A DNA stretch of 30,518 bases from Vulcanimicrobiota bacterium (GTDB taxonomy: Bacteria; Vulcanimicrobiota; Vulcanimicrobiia; Vulcanimicrobiales; Vulcanimicrobiaceae), in NCBI GenBank assembly GCA_003155175.1, contig PMFP01000039.1, positions 69,386 to 99,903 on the forward strand. The letters run 5' to 3'. Each line of letters starts with the position of its first letter. The stretch's first letter is position 1. This document shows, piece after piece, positions 16,500 to 23,709 of the stretch. The translations under genes and the position numbers were made by a program. The notes under the pieces are model-generated. The model was given only the letters and a program-made list of their open reading frames with translations, was not told the origin of the DNA and did no database searches.

Positions 16500-17268
16500 A
16501 GTCGGTCTCGCCCAGGTGCGTGCGCACTTCCCAGAGTTCCGGGAACATTTTGAACTCGAGCGTGTGCTGCAAATAGGACGCTCCGGAGGATCCGCCCGTC
16601 CCGCGCTTGTGCCCGATCATGCGCTCGACCATGCGAATGTGGCGTCCCCGCCACAGCAGCAAACGCTCGTCGAACTCGATGAGGTCCTCGAGCAGCATGT
16701 ACAGATCGTAGTGCCGGTTTTCGTGCCGGTAGATCTCCAGCATGCTCTGCAGCAACTCGTCGCTCGTCCCGGTCGCGAAGCCGCGCCGGGCGAGCATCTC
16801 CTTGACGCGGTCGTACAGCGAGGGCTCGGCCGCGCGCCGTTCCAGCAGCTCGCGCTGTCCGGGCTTCATCTCCAGATACTTGAGCGTGTTCAGACGGCGC
16901 AGGCCGCACACGAACTCCATCTCGCGGAACTGGAGCGACTGAAAGCCGCTGGCCGGATTGAGGTTGTCGCGAAATTGGTTGAATTCTTGCGGCGTCATCG
17001 TCTCGAGGACATCCACTTGCTGTTCGAGCAGGCGTTGGATCGTGTGGACCCGCCGGAACGCTTTGGCGACGCGCAGCAGGTCGTCGCGTTGTAGGGCCTC
17101 CATCACCGCCGTCATCTCGTGCAAGAGCTGCTTGAACCAGAGCTCGTAGACTTGATGGATGACGATGAAGAGCATCTCGTCGTGGTGCGCAGGGCGCGAG
17201 ACGGGCTGCTGCAGCGAAAGCAGGTCTTCGACCTTGAGGTAGGATCCGTACGAGAGGCGCTCGGTCAC
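16492..17268 (-). CDS. kynA: tryptophan 2,3-dioxygenase
   Basis: 258 residues, the usual bacterial length. It is a heme enzyme that opens the indole ring of L-tryptophan to N-formylkynurenine. Conserved residues are visible: H38 in DEMLFIVIHQVYELWFKQ (substrate base), R115 in LQFREMEF (carboxylate binding), H210 in LWRGRH (likely heme ligand) and T224 in KRGTGGSSG. The GTG start immediately abuts the TAG of the chagasin-type gene (TAGGTG), so translation is probably coupled. It overlaps kynU by 8 bp. No kynurenine formamidase is visible in this operon. Confidence 0.96.
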   Translation of the reverse strand: MTERLSYGSYLKVEDLLSLQQPVSRPAHHDEMLFIVIHQVYELWFKQLLHEMTAVMEALQRDDLLRVAKAFRRVHTIQRLLEQQVDVLETMTPQEFNQFRDNLNPASGFQSLQFREMEFVCGLRRLNTLKYLEMKPGQRELLERRAAEPSLYDRVKEMLARRGFATGTSDELLQSMLEIYRHENRHYDLYMLLEDLIEFDERLLLWRGRHIRMVERMIGHKRGTGGSSGASYLQHTLEFKMFPELWEVRTHLGETDYA

Positions 17269-17673
17269 CTAGTGGACCGTGACGTCGAACGTCAACGTTT
17301 TTGCCGCGGTCTTCGCGGGGTCGAAGGGCCGGGCGTAGGTGAAGACGATGCCCGTGGTGCCGGCGCGGCCCGCGCGAAAGATGAAAATCTGCTGGCCTCC
17401 GGCGCCCATCGCTTGCGACGCAGGCGGCTGGTAAACGCTGCCTTCGGTGCTCGCGACGGTTCCGTCACCGATCGCGGCGGTCCACGAATATCCGGTCGTC
17501 ACGTTGGAATCGAGCGCGACGAAGAATTCCTCGCCCGCCGCGACGGAGATCGGCCGCGCGGCGTCCCGCGCGATGAAGACCGGCGAATGCGGAGGCAGAT
17601 CCGTTGCCCGGGATGGCGACGCCGCCAGCGCGACGGCGAACGCGATGCCGAAGACGGCAAGCGTCATTTTCAT
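17269..17673 (-). CDS. chagasin-family (I42) cysteine protease inhibitor
   Basis: 134 residues with a signal peptide (MKMTLAVFGIAFAVALAASPSRA). The mature domain carries the three chagasin loop motifs: NVTTGYSW (NPTTGY-type), GAGGQQIFIF (GxGG-type) and YARPF (the RPW-type loop, with Phe in place of Trp). These loops block papain-like cysteine proteases. It is probably periplasmic or secreted. It lies 6 bp after the Mpo1-like gene and directly abuts kynA. Why a protease inhibitor sits in a tryptophan-degradation operon is unclear. Confidence 0.85.
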   Translation of the reverse strand: MKMTLAVFGIAFAVALAASPSRATDLPPHSPVFIARDAARPISVAAGEEFFVALDSNVTTGYSWTAAIGDGTVASTEGSVYQPPASQAMGAGGQQIFIFRAGRAGTTGIVFTYARPFDPAKTAAKTLTFDVTVH

Positions 17674-17679
17674 GGTGCT

Positions 17680-17997
17680 CTACGCTCCCCGTGCGACGCG
17701 CACGAACTCCGCGTCCATCGTGCCCCGCAGAACGTGCCACGCCATGAAGTAATCCGCGACGAACGACGAGACCGGCGCGCTGAACGTCGCGGGGCGGTTG
17801 CGTTCGAAGACGGCGTGCGCGAACCAGGCGGGGCCGTAGCCGGCAACCAGGCCCGCGGCCGCGAGCCAGGGCTTGCGAAATGCGACCGCCGTGCCGACGA
17901 GCGCGCTCGCCGCGATCGTTCCGGCGACGTGCAACGCGCGTGTCCGCGGATCGCGGTGCGCCTTGAGATACTGCGGCCAAAACGTCTCGAAGTCCAT
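17680..17997 (-). CDS. Mpo1-like (DUF962) membrane protein
   Basis: 105 residues, first gene of the five-gene minus-strand run. It shows the DUF962 pattern: FWPQYLKAHRDPRTRALHVAG at the start, two short hydrophobic helices, then GYGPAWFAHAVFERNRPATF and SFVADYFMAWHVLRG. The conserved histidines (H14, H23, H61) may bind metal; yeast Mpo1 is an Fe-dependent 2-hydroxy fatty acid dioxygenase of this family. ATG 17997 fits the family start. A GAGGAG lies about 27 nt upstream, too far to be a normal SD, and a GTG in frame further up is an alternative. Confidence 0.82.
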   Translation of the reverse strand: MDFETFWPQYLKAHRDPRTRALHVAGTIAASALVGTAVAFRKPWLAAAGLVAGYGPAWFAHAVFERNRPATFSAPVSSFVADYFMAWHVLRGTMDAEFVRVARGA

Positions 17998-18074
17998 GCC
18001 GATGCCATACGGGGCTAGCGGCGCTTCTCCTCGAATCACGACCCATCCGTTCTCGTAAACTGAAAGGACCTTGG

Positions 18075-18776
18075 ATGAAGCAGCCGTTCCTATTCGCGCT
18101 CGCGTTCGCCGCCGTTGCGGTCGCCGGGTGCTCGAATGCGTCCTCGAGTACGTCCGCGGCGGGCGCTCCGGCCAACGGTTCGGCGCCGAACCCGGCGGCG
18201 ACCAACCCCACCGATTTCCCGCTCTACAACGGCGCGACGATCGTCGGCGCGAAGGATTGGAGCCAGGCTGTGGACGTGAGCCAAGTGCCCGGCGGCTCGA
18301 AGCTCTATCCGCAGGGTTCGGGGACGTACGACGGTCATCAAGTCGTCGCCGGGACCACGGCCACGATGGCGGATCTGCATCAGTGGCTGCACGAGCTCGA
18401 CAGCAAACCCCCGCAGGGTTACGTCGTGGCCGCATCGGGGTCGTCCATGGATCAGGCGCGCGCGCAGGCTCAGCGTTACGGTCTGGACTTCGACGCCTTT
18501 CGAAAGCCCGGCGGAGCGAACGTGCTGGTCGTCGTCCTGGATCCCGCGTCCATGAACCAGAAGCTTGGGCCGGCCTTGGGCCTCATCGAGAAGTTCCAAA
18601 CGCTGCCCGACGTAATGAAGGGCCCGATCGATCAGCAGGTCAAGCAGCGCACCGGAATGACCGCCAGCGAAGCGCTCGATCCGGCCGCGCCGCTGGGTGC
18701 CGCACTCGCGGCGTACAATCAGGTGAAGTCGAGTGACGGCCGCGCGATCGTCATCATCGACGCGACCAAGAAGTAG
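18075..18776 (+). CDS. lipoprotein, hypothetical
   Basis: 233 residues beginning with a lipoprotein signal peptide and lipobox AVAGC (Cys19), followed by a Ser/Ala/Pro-rich linker. The folded part begins at TDFPLYNGATIVGAKDW, a (L/F)PxYxGA-type opening shared with the lipoprotein at 19317. It has no recognised catalytic motif. An AAAGGA SD lies about 7 nt before the ATG. It is divergent from the Mpo1-like gene (77 bp) and its 3' end overlaps the convergent alkyltransferase-like gene by 23 bp. Confidence 0.85.
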   Translation: MKQPFLFALAFAAVAVAGCSNASSSTSAAGAPANGSAPNPAATNPTDFPLYNGATIVGAKDWSQAVDVSQVPGGSKLYPQGSGTYDGHQVVAGTTATMADLHQWLHELDSKPPQGYVVAASGSSMDQARAQAQRYGLDFDAFRKPGGANVLVVVLDPASMNQKLGPALGLIEKFQTLPDVMKGPIDQQVKQRTGMTASEALDPAAPLGAALAAYNQVKSSDGRAIVIIDATKK

Positions 18777-19248
18777 CGCCGCGCTCGAAAGCCAGCAGTT
18801 GCGTTCGCAGCGATCCGGGGGCGCCCCCTTTGACTCTTCCGTCCGCGCCGATCACGCGATGGGCCGGGACGAAGAGATCGAGGGGAGCCTTCCCCATCGC
18901 GGCGGCCACGCCGCGGTGCGAGAGCGGACGCCCGACCGCGCGTGCGACGTCGCCGTACGAGACGACCTCGCCGAATCGCAGCTGCGTCACGGCGTTCCAA
19001 ACGGCGACTTGAAATACCGTGCCGCTCAAGGCAAGGGGTACGTCGAACCGGGTCAGGCGCTTCTCGAAGTACGCGGCGACCTGACGGCGGACGGTGCGCA
19101 TGACGGCGGCGTCCCCGCGGCGCCCGGTTCCGGCGGCCTCCGCTACGCGACCGCGGCGAAAATCGCTCGCGGTCACCGCTCCGCCGCTCACCGCGACGAC
19201 GAGCCGGTAGCCGCGCAGCGGGGTCGGCAACGATTCCATAAGGGTCAT
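18754..19248 (-). CDS. alkyltransferase-like protein (MGMT homologue with Cys to Ala)
   Basis: 164 residues with the whole Ogt/MGMT layout. An N-terminal region is followed by the DNA-binding domain: GTVFQVAVWNAV, the conserved Y98 in VVSYGDVA, and arginine-finger R112. The active-site motif normally PCHRV reads VPAHRVIG, with A129 replacing the methyl-acceptor cysteine (codon GCC). The usual ANGxNP segment is also changed to AMGKAP. It cannot perform suicide dealkylation. Family knowledge suggests it binds O6-alkylguanine and hands it to nucleotide excision repair. ATG 19248 or 19239 could start translation. Confidence 0.9.
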   Translation of the reverse strand: MTLMESLPTPLRGYRLVVAVSGGAVTASDFRRGRVAEAAGTGRRGDAAVMRTVRRQVAAYFEKRLTRFDVPLALSGTVFQVAVWNAVTQLRFGEVVSYGDVARAVGRPLSHRGVAAAMGKAPLDLFVPAHRVIGADGRVKGGAPGSLRTQLLAFERGATSWSRR

Positions 19249-19316
19249 CTCAAAAGGGTAAATGCCGCGGCCAATCTATAGAACCTACCAACACGGCCAA
19301 TAACGGAGGTCCTCAG

Positions 19317-19880
19317 GTGAAACCGGTACATTTGGCGCGGATTGCCGCGACGATTTTGATTCTAGGCACGGCGGCTTGCGGGTCGCACAAGACGACGGTC
19401 GTCACGTCGGACGGCGGAACCGTGACGACCAGCAACGACGACAAGACGGCCACGGTGAAGACGGATCAGGGAACCGCGACGTACGGGCAGGACGCGGTGG
19501 ATCCGTCGACGCTAGGACTTCCGATCTATCCGGGCGCGCAGGCCAAGGGCAACGGAGCGGCAAGCATTCAGACCGCGGCCGGCTCGAGCCAGATGATCAA
19601 CCTGCAGACGGCCGACTCGTTCGACAAGGTCTACGCGTTTTACAAGCAACAGATGCCGGCCAATTCCGAGAAGATGAAAATGTCGGCGGGCGGAACGTCG
19701 ATGGCAGAGTTCCAAGTCGGCGATACCGACGCGGATCGCAAGAGCGTGGCCATCACGCAGAAAGGCAGCGATCCCACCTCGATTCTCATCACCCATGAGA
19801 CGACGACGGGCCAAGCGAGTCCGGCGGCAACCGACGCCGGTCCCTCGGCGCCGCCCTCGCCCGACGCCATGGGAACGTGA
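19317..19880 (+). CDS. lipoprotein, hypothetical
   Basis: 187 residues from a GTG with an excellent SD (GGAGGT, 6-nt spacer). The lipobox is GTAAC (Cys21). A Thr/Asp-rich repetitive linker follows (TVVTSDGGTVTTSNDDKTATV), then a compact domain opening LGLPIYPGAQAKGN and containing SFDKVYAFYKQQMP. This YPGA plus FYKQQMP pattern is common in uncharacterised bacterial lipoproteins. The C-terminus is Pro/Ala-rich. Its stop overlaps the next gene by GTGA, so the two are co-translated. Confidence 0.85.
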   Translation: MKPVHLARIAATILILGTAACGSHKTTVVTSDGGTVTTSNDDKTATVKTDQGTATYGQDAVDPSTLGLPIYPGAQAKGNGAASIQTAAGSSQMINLQTADSFDKVYAFYKQQMPANSEKMKMSAGGTSMAEFQVGDTDADRKSVAITQKGSDPTSILITHETTTGQASPAATDAGPSAPPSPDAMGT

Positions 19881-20485
19881 TTCACAATCCGCGATTGATG
19901 GCGGCCCTGCGTAAAGGGCTGCCGACGGCGATCGCGACGACGCTGCTGTTCCTTTTTGCCTATCTGGTAGGTCAACAGGTGTATCGGACGTCGGCCAACG
20001 ATCCGCAGATCCAAATCGCCGAAGACACGGCCGGGCAACTGACCGCGGGCGCGCGGCCCGACAGTCTTGTCGACGAAACGCACCTAGTCGACGTTGGGAC
20101 GAGTTTAGCGCCGTGGACCGCGATCTACGACGACTCGGGGAACGTCGTCGCCTCTTCGGCCCGGCTGCACGGCGCGATGCCGCAGATTCCGGCCGGAATC
20201 TTTGCAGCGGCGCGCGACGGGTCGGAGCAGCGGGTGACCTTACAACCGGAGGGCGGCGTGCGCGCCGCAGTGGTGGTCGCGCGTTACACGGGCGGCCAGC
20301 CCGGCTACGTCGCGGTCGGGCGCTCGTTGCGCGAGGTGGATATCCGCCAAGGAAATCTGCTGAGTCTTACGATCGTCGTCTGGTTCGTGACGATGCTTGC
20401 AATCTTTGGAACGTATTACGCGCTCGAACCAAAACCCGTGTCGGTGTCCGAAAGCGCGTACGCGGAGCCGTCCGCTACGGGTTGA
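19877..20485 (+). CDS. membrane protein with a periplasmic domain between two helices
   Basis: 202 residues. One transmembrane helix near residues 15-33 (PTAIATTLLFLFAYLVG) and a second near 165-185 (LLSLTIVVWFVTMLAIFGTYY) flank a domain of about 130 residues containing WTAIYDDSGNVVASSARLHG. That layout resembles the sensor part of a histidine kinase or chemoreceptor (PAS/CACHE-like), but no signalling output domain follows. The GTG start overlaps the upstream lipoprotein stop, suggesting joint function. The 3' end overlaps the convergent lipoprotein gene by 11 bp. Function unknown. Confidence 0.8.
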   Translation: MIHNPRLMAALRKGLPTAIATTLLFLFAYLVGQQVYRTSANDPQIQIAEDTAGQLTAGARPDSLVDETHLVDVGTSLAPWTAIYDDSGNVVASSARLHGAMPQIPAGIFAAARDGSEQRVTLQPEGGVRAAVVVARYTGGQPGYVAVGRSLREVDIRQGNLLSLTIVVWFVTMLAIFGTYYALEPKPVSVSESAYAEPSATG

Positions 20486-20915
20486 CCGTCACCGGAACCG
20501 TAATCGTAACGCCCGTGGACGGGAAGATCGTGAACTGACATTTCTGCGTCGTCGCGGTGGGCAGCGCGGTAATGGGGCCGAACGTAAGCGTCGCCACCAA
20601 GTTCGTGCTGTCGTACGTATCGACCGACTGCTTGATGCTGGAATTGAGGATCGTTCCCGGACACGTGGACGGCGGCGTGTTCAAATAGAGCAAGCCCGCG
20701 GCGTTGTGCTGCGTGACCGTGATGCTCGCGATGGATTTCGGATGGCCGCCGGCACCCGAAGCCGACAGCACGACCGACGAAGGTACCGCGACCACGGTGC
20801 CTGGCGAGGGTGACGGAGTGACGATCACGTTCGGGTTGCCGTTGCTCTTGCTGCAGGCGCAGAGCGCGACGATCGCGATCAGCCCCAAAGTCGAGCCTAT
20901 ATGTCTTGCCGCCAT
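20475..20915 (-). CDS. lipoprotein, hypothetical
   Basis: 146 residues. The start ATG 20915 is followed by a hydrophobic stretch (GSTLGLIAIVALCAC) ending in a lipobox around Cys19/Cys21. A Pro/Ser spacer (VTPSPSPG) leads to a beta-rich domain (VVLSASGAGGHPKSIASITVTQ and TGVTITVPVTVNP) with two further cysteines likely to pair. The Ig-like or bacterial-surface pattern is weak. It follows the barrel-like protein gene by 47 bp on the same strand, with no clear SD. Function unknown. Confidence 0.75.
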   Translation of the reverse strand: MAARHIGSTLGLIAIVALCACSKSNGNPNVIVTPSPSPGTVVAVPSSVVLSASGAGGHPKSIASITVTQHNAAGLLYLNTPPSTCPGTILNSSIKQSVDTYDSTNLVATLTFGPITALPTATTQKCQFTIFPSTGVTITVPVTVNP

Positions 20916-20962
20916 GTCGTTGACGTTGCGGCCAACCGCACGAAAAACCCTTCGTACGCCGC

Positions 20963-21691
20963 TCAATGCGAGAGGCTGATGCCGAAGTACGGAGCGGCTC
21001 GGACGGTTTGTGCAGCGCGCAGTCCGGGAATCGCGCGGATCTCTTGGTACAGACCGGCCACGAGGGCTATCTTCGAGCTCGTGGGGCGCCATCGAAAGCC
21101 GCCGTCGAACGTCGTGTCTTCGAACGACACCGTTCCCGAACCGTACGGGCCGGTCGCAGCCGGATAAAAATACAGGGCTGCAAAGACGTCGAAGCGTTTG
21201 TTCGGATCCGCGTAGCGTTCGATGCCCGCGCCAAAGCCGTGCAGCGGGCCGTAGCCGATCGGATACCCGTAGTTGCTATTAACCTGCAGGTACGCGATGC
21301 CGGCGTAGAAGCGCAGAACGTGAATGCAGCGCTCGACGCGGGCTTCGGAAGTCTGATCGACGGCGACGAACCAGGGGACGGCGACGGTCGGTCCCGCGAT
21401 CGTGTGCACGACCGTATCGGTTTGGGAGCCTTGATGCTGAGTGTCGTACTGGCTGCGGTGCGTCTGGATCGTGTACGCGTACTCGCCGACGCGCAGCGCG
21501 CCCTTAGCGAAATACGACGGCCACAGCTCGTCGCCGTCGCTCGCAACTTGGTTGTAAACGTCGCCGATCTGCTTGGAGACGGCGACGTCGTACGACGCGG
21601 CGGTCGTGCACGCGCGCGTCGCCGCGATTGCGCGGGCATCGAGGCATGCGAACGCTGAGACCGCGAGGATGCATGCAAGACGAATGCGGAT
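20963..21691 (-). CDS. envelope beta-barrel-like protein with apparent non-canonical start
   Basis: The frame is open from a stop at 21730-21728 down to 20963. A convincing signal peptide (xRIRLACILAVSAFACLDARA) is encoded from 21691, but no ATG, GTG or TTG occurs in frame before GTG 21409, which would remove the signal peptide. The codon at 21691-21689 is ATC, and GGAAGGGG lies 7 nt upstream at ideal SD spacing. So ATC initiation, or an ATG changed to ATC by mutation or sequence error, is likely. The mature part has alternating hydrophobic/aromatic strands (FYAGIAYLQVN, RFDVFAALYFYP, FDGGFRWRP) ending in APYFGISLSH, consistent with an outer-membrane barrel. Confidence 0.6.
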   Translation of the reverse strand: MRIRLACILAVSAFACLDARAIAATRACTTAASYDVAVSKQIGDVYNQVASDGDELWPSYFAKGALRVGEYAYTIQTHRSQYDTQHQGSQTDTVVHTIAGPTVAVPWFVAVDQTSEARVERCIHVLRFYAGIAYLQVNSNYGYPIGYGPLHGFGAGIERYADPNKRFDVFAALYFYPAATGPYGSGTVSFEDTTFDGGFRWRPTSSKIALVAGLYQEIRAIPGLRAAQTVRAAPYFGISLSH

Positions 21692-21914
21692 CTCGGATCC
21701 CCTTCCTACGCGGCGCCTTCGCGTTCGTCACGCCGTCGCCGGCGTTGAGTACGAGCGGCGCGTTCGAGGCGGACGGCAACCGACCTGCCCGCACGGCGCG
21801 GGGAAAGGAGGCGCCCGAGCGCCGCGGACCCGCTCCCAGAACGCATTGCGGGGAAAACCTCGCCGGCGCGGGAACAGTTTCGAGACATACTCACTGGGAA
21901 ACCGGAGGGGAACC

Positions 21915-22298
21915 TTGGTCAATTTTCTCATCAGCTGGCTGCTCAACGCTCTGTCGCTGTGGCTGCTCACCAAGTTCGTCGCCCCGGCCTTTCACATCGG
22001 CGTGACGGTCGATACCACGACCGCGTTGTTGATCGCGGCCCTCGTATTCGGAATCGTGAACGCGATCGTGCGTCCGATCGCGCTCGTCTTGTCGCTCCCC
22101 TTTATCGTCTTGTCGCTCGGACTGTTTCTGTTCGTCGTCAATGCGCTGCTGTTTTGGCTCGTCGCCGCCATCGTGCCAGGCTTCCACATCGCAGACTTCT
22201 GGGCGGCATTTTGGTGCGCGATCTGGATGGGATTCATCTCGTGGATAATCAGCGCCATCGGACTGCGAGTGCCCGAAGGGAACTCCCCGGCGCGCTAG
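21915..22298 (+). CDS. phage-holin-4_2-like membrane protein
   Basis: 127 residues from a TTG with GGAGGGG about 5 nt upstream. It has four hydrophobic helices with the PF04020-type features: NFLISWLLNALSLWLL, LVFGIVNAIVRPI, SLPFIVLSLGLFLFVVNALLFWL and VPGFHIADFWAAFWCA. Proteins of this family are widespread chromosomal inner-membrane proteins of unknown role, despite the phage-derived name. The 223 bp between it and the divergent barrel-like gene show no further gene. It is followed by tRNA-Ser after 91 bp. Confidence 0.85.
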   Translation: MVNFLISWLLNALSLWLLTKFVAPAFHIGVTVDTTTALLIAALVFGIVNAIVRPIALVLSLPFIVLSLGLFLFVVNALLFWLVAAIVPGFHIADFWAAFWCAIWMGFISWIISAIGLRVPEGNSPAR

Positions 22299-22389
22299 CG
22301 CGATCCATCTCTCGGCCGCCACGCCGGCGAGAGCACCGGAGATGACGGCTTGGCGCAAACCGTCATCAAATAAGGCGATGCGCTCACCT

Positions 22390-22479
22390 GGAGAGGTGGC
22401 AGAGCGGTTGAATGCGGCGGTCTTGAAAACCGCTGAACCTTTGCGGGTTCCGTGGGTTCGAATCCCACCCTCTCCTCCA
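22390..22479 (+). tRNA. tRNA-Ser (anticodon UGA)
   Basis: The acceptor stem GGAGAGG pairs with CCTCTCC. The anticodon arm GCGGT-CTTGAAA-ACCGC gives anticodon TGA. A long variable arm (GAACC...GGTTC), typical of type II serine tRNA, is followed by the T arm GTGGG-TTCGAAT-CCCAC. CCA is encoded. The discriminator base is T rather than the common bacterial G. Confidence 0.97.
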
Positions 22480-22511
22480 TTGGCTCCGGACAAGGGAATC
22501 GAAAGCTAACG

Positions 22512-23312
22512 ATGTTTCTGTGGCTCTATGACTTGCCGACGTGGCTCGTTGCATTCTTGATCGTCGGGACGTTTCTCGTTGCCGCGCTCGCGGGCTTGTA
22601 TGCCACGCGTGGCCTCGTCCGGCGCATCACCGGGCCTCCGCCCGGGCACAACGAGGGCGTCGACGCGTACATCGGAACGGCGGCGTTGTTCTACGGGCTG
22701 ATCGCCGGTCTCATCGCCGTCGCCGTTTGGGAGCAATACTCGACAAGCGACGCCAATACGAGTCAGGAAGCATCGCGCCTCGGTGCCATCTATACGGACG
22801 TTCGCACGTACCCGGAGCCCTACCGCTCCGAGCTCACGGCACAGATCCGCGCGTACACGCGCTACCTGATCGACGTCGCGTGGCCCCAGTACCGGCACGG
22901 CGTCGTTCCGGTTCAAGGGGTTCACATGGTTCGTCAAATCGAGACCACGCTGTATTCGTTCGAACCGCGGAACCAGCGGCAAACGCTCGTCGACGAATCT
23001 GCAATCTCGGAATTTAACGGGATGCTGGAGCTGCGCCGGCAACGTCTCTACAGCCTAAACACGGGCCTGCCCTCCGCGCTTTGGATCGTGATCGTCGTGG
23101 GCGGCGTCGTGACGATCGTTCTCACCTACTTTCTCTCGCTGGAGCGATTCCAGCTGCACGTCGTCATGACGGGTTTCTGCGCGATCATGGTCGCGCTTAT
23201 GATCTTCATGGTTTTCGTGGTCGACCACCCGTTTCGCGGCGAGGTCAGCATCGGGCCGGACGCGTTCGAGCTCGTTTACGGCCAAGTTATGGCGCCGGAT
23301 GCGAAGAAGTAG
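22512..23312 (+). CDS. DUF4239 (bestrophin-like) membrane protein
   Basis: 266 residues. Two N-terminal helices (WLVAFLIVGTFLVAALAGLYA and TAALFYGLIAGLIAVAVW), a cytosolic or periplasmic helical middle (SQEASRLGAIYTDVRTYPEPYRSELTA), and two C-terminal helices (LWIVIVVGGVVTIVLTYF and FCAIMVALMIFMVFVVDHPFRGEVSI). The ATPEASxL-like and VDHPFRG motifs match DUF4239 proteins. Their function is not established; a channel role is only suggested by similarity to bestrophin. ATG 22512 lies 32 bp after the tRNA and has no strong SD. Confidence 0.85.
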   Translation: MFLWLYDLPTWLVAFLIVGTFLVAALAGLYATRGLVRRITGPPPGHNEGVDAYIGTAALFYGLIAGLIAVAVWEQYSTSDANTSQEASRLGAIYTDVRTYPEPYRSELTAQIRAYTRYLIDVAWPQYRHGVVPVQGVHMVRQIETTLYSFEPRNQRQTLVDESAISEFNGMLELRRQRLYSLNTGLPSALWIVIVVGGVVTIVLTYFLSLERFQLHVVMTGFCAIMVALMIFMVFVVDHPFRGEVSIGPDAFELVYGQVMAPDAKK

Positions 23313-23355
23313 GGACGCCGGCGCCGAAACCAGCCTGCGTCGAGGGAGGACGTTC

Positions 23356-23709
23356 ATGAAGAAGTTTGTGACTGGCTTGGTCGCGCTGAGCGCGCTGGCT
23401 ACCGGCTTGGCTCTGGCCTCTGACGCGGGTCCGAAGGCGGACGTCGCTGCGGTTCGTGCGTTCTCGAACCAGAAGAACCCAGGGCAAGGGCTACTCGGCG
23501 TTCACGTAGTCGGCGACTACGCGCTGACCGATTGGTACAAGGGCGAGGCGTCCGGTTACGGCGTCTACAAACGCGTCTCGGGCGAAACGTGGAAGCAAGT
23601 CGATTGGGGCGGCGGCGCGATCACCGTCGACCTTCTCGCCAAGGACGGCATGCCGGCTTCGACGGCGCATCAGCTCTGCTCGGGCTGGGGAGATTCGTCG
23701 CCCTGTTAA
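23356..23709 (+). CDS. small secreted protein, hypothetical
   Basis: 117 residues with a signal peptide (MKKFVTGLVALSALATGLALA) and a strong SD GGAGGA 5 nt before the ATG. The mature part contains VVGDYALTDWYKGEASGYGVYKR and WKQVDWGGGAITV, with a late Cys pair (HQLCSGWGDSSPC). No family recognised. The cysteines at the C-terminus may form a disulfide. Its stop overlaps the convergent aquaporin gene by 4 bp. It has its own SD 43 bp after the DUF4239 gene and may be in the same transcript. Confidence 0.8.
   Translation: MKKFVTGLVALSALATGLALASDAGPKADVAAVRAFSNQKNPGQGLLGVHVVGDYALTDWYKGEASGYGVYKRVSGETWKQVDWGGGAITVDLLAKDGMPASTAHQLCSGWGDSSPC

Noticed and set aside
21915..22298. Prophage remnant suggested by the holin-like protein next to a tRNA gene
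   Set aside because: PF04020-type proteins are common chromosomal genes, and there is no integrase, attachment repeat or other phage gene near the tRNA.
22476..22476. T discriminator base in tRNA-Ser as evidence of a broken tRNA
   Set aside because: All stems pair, CCA is encoded, and T73 serine tRNAs are, to my knowledge, found in plastids and some bacteria.
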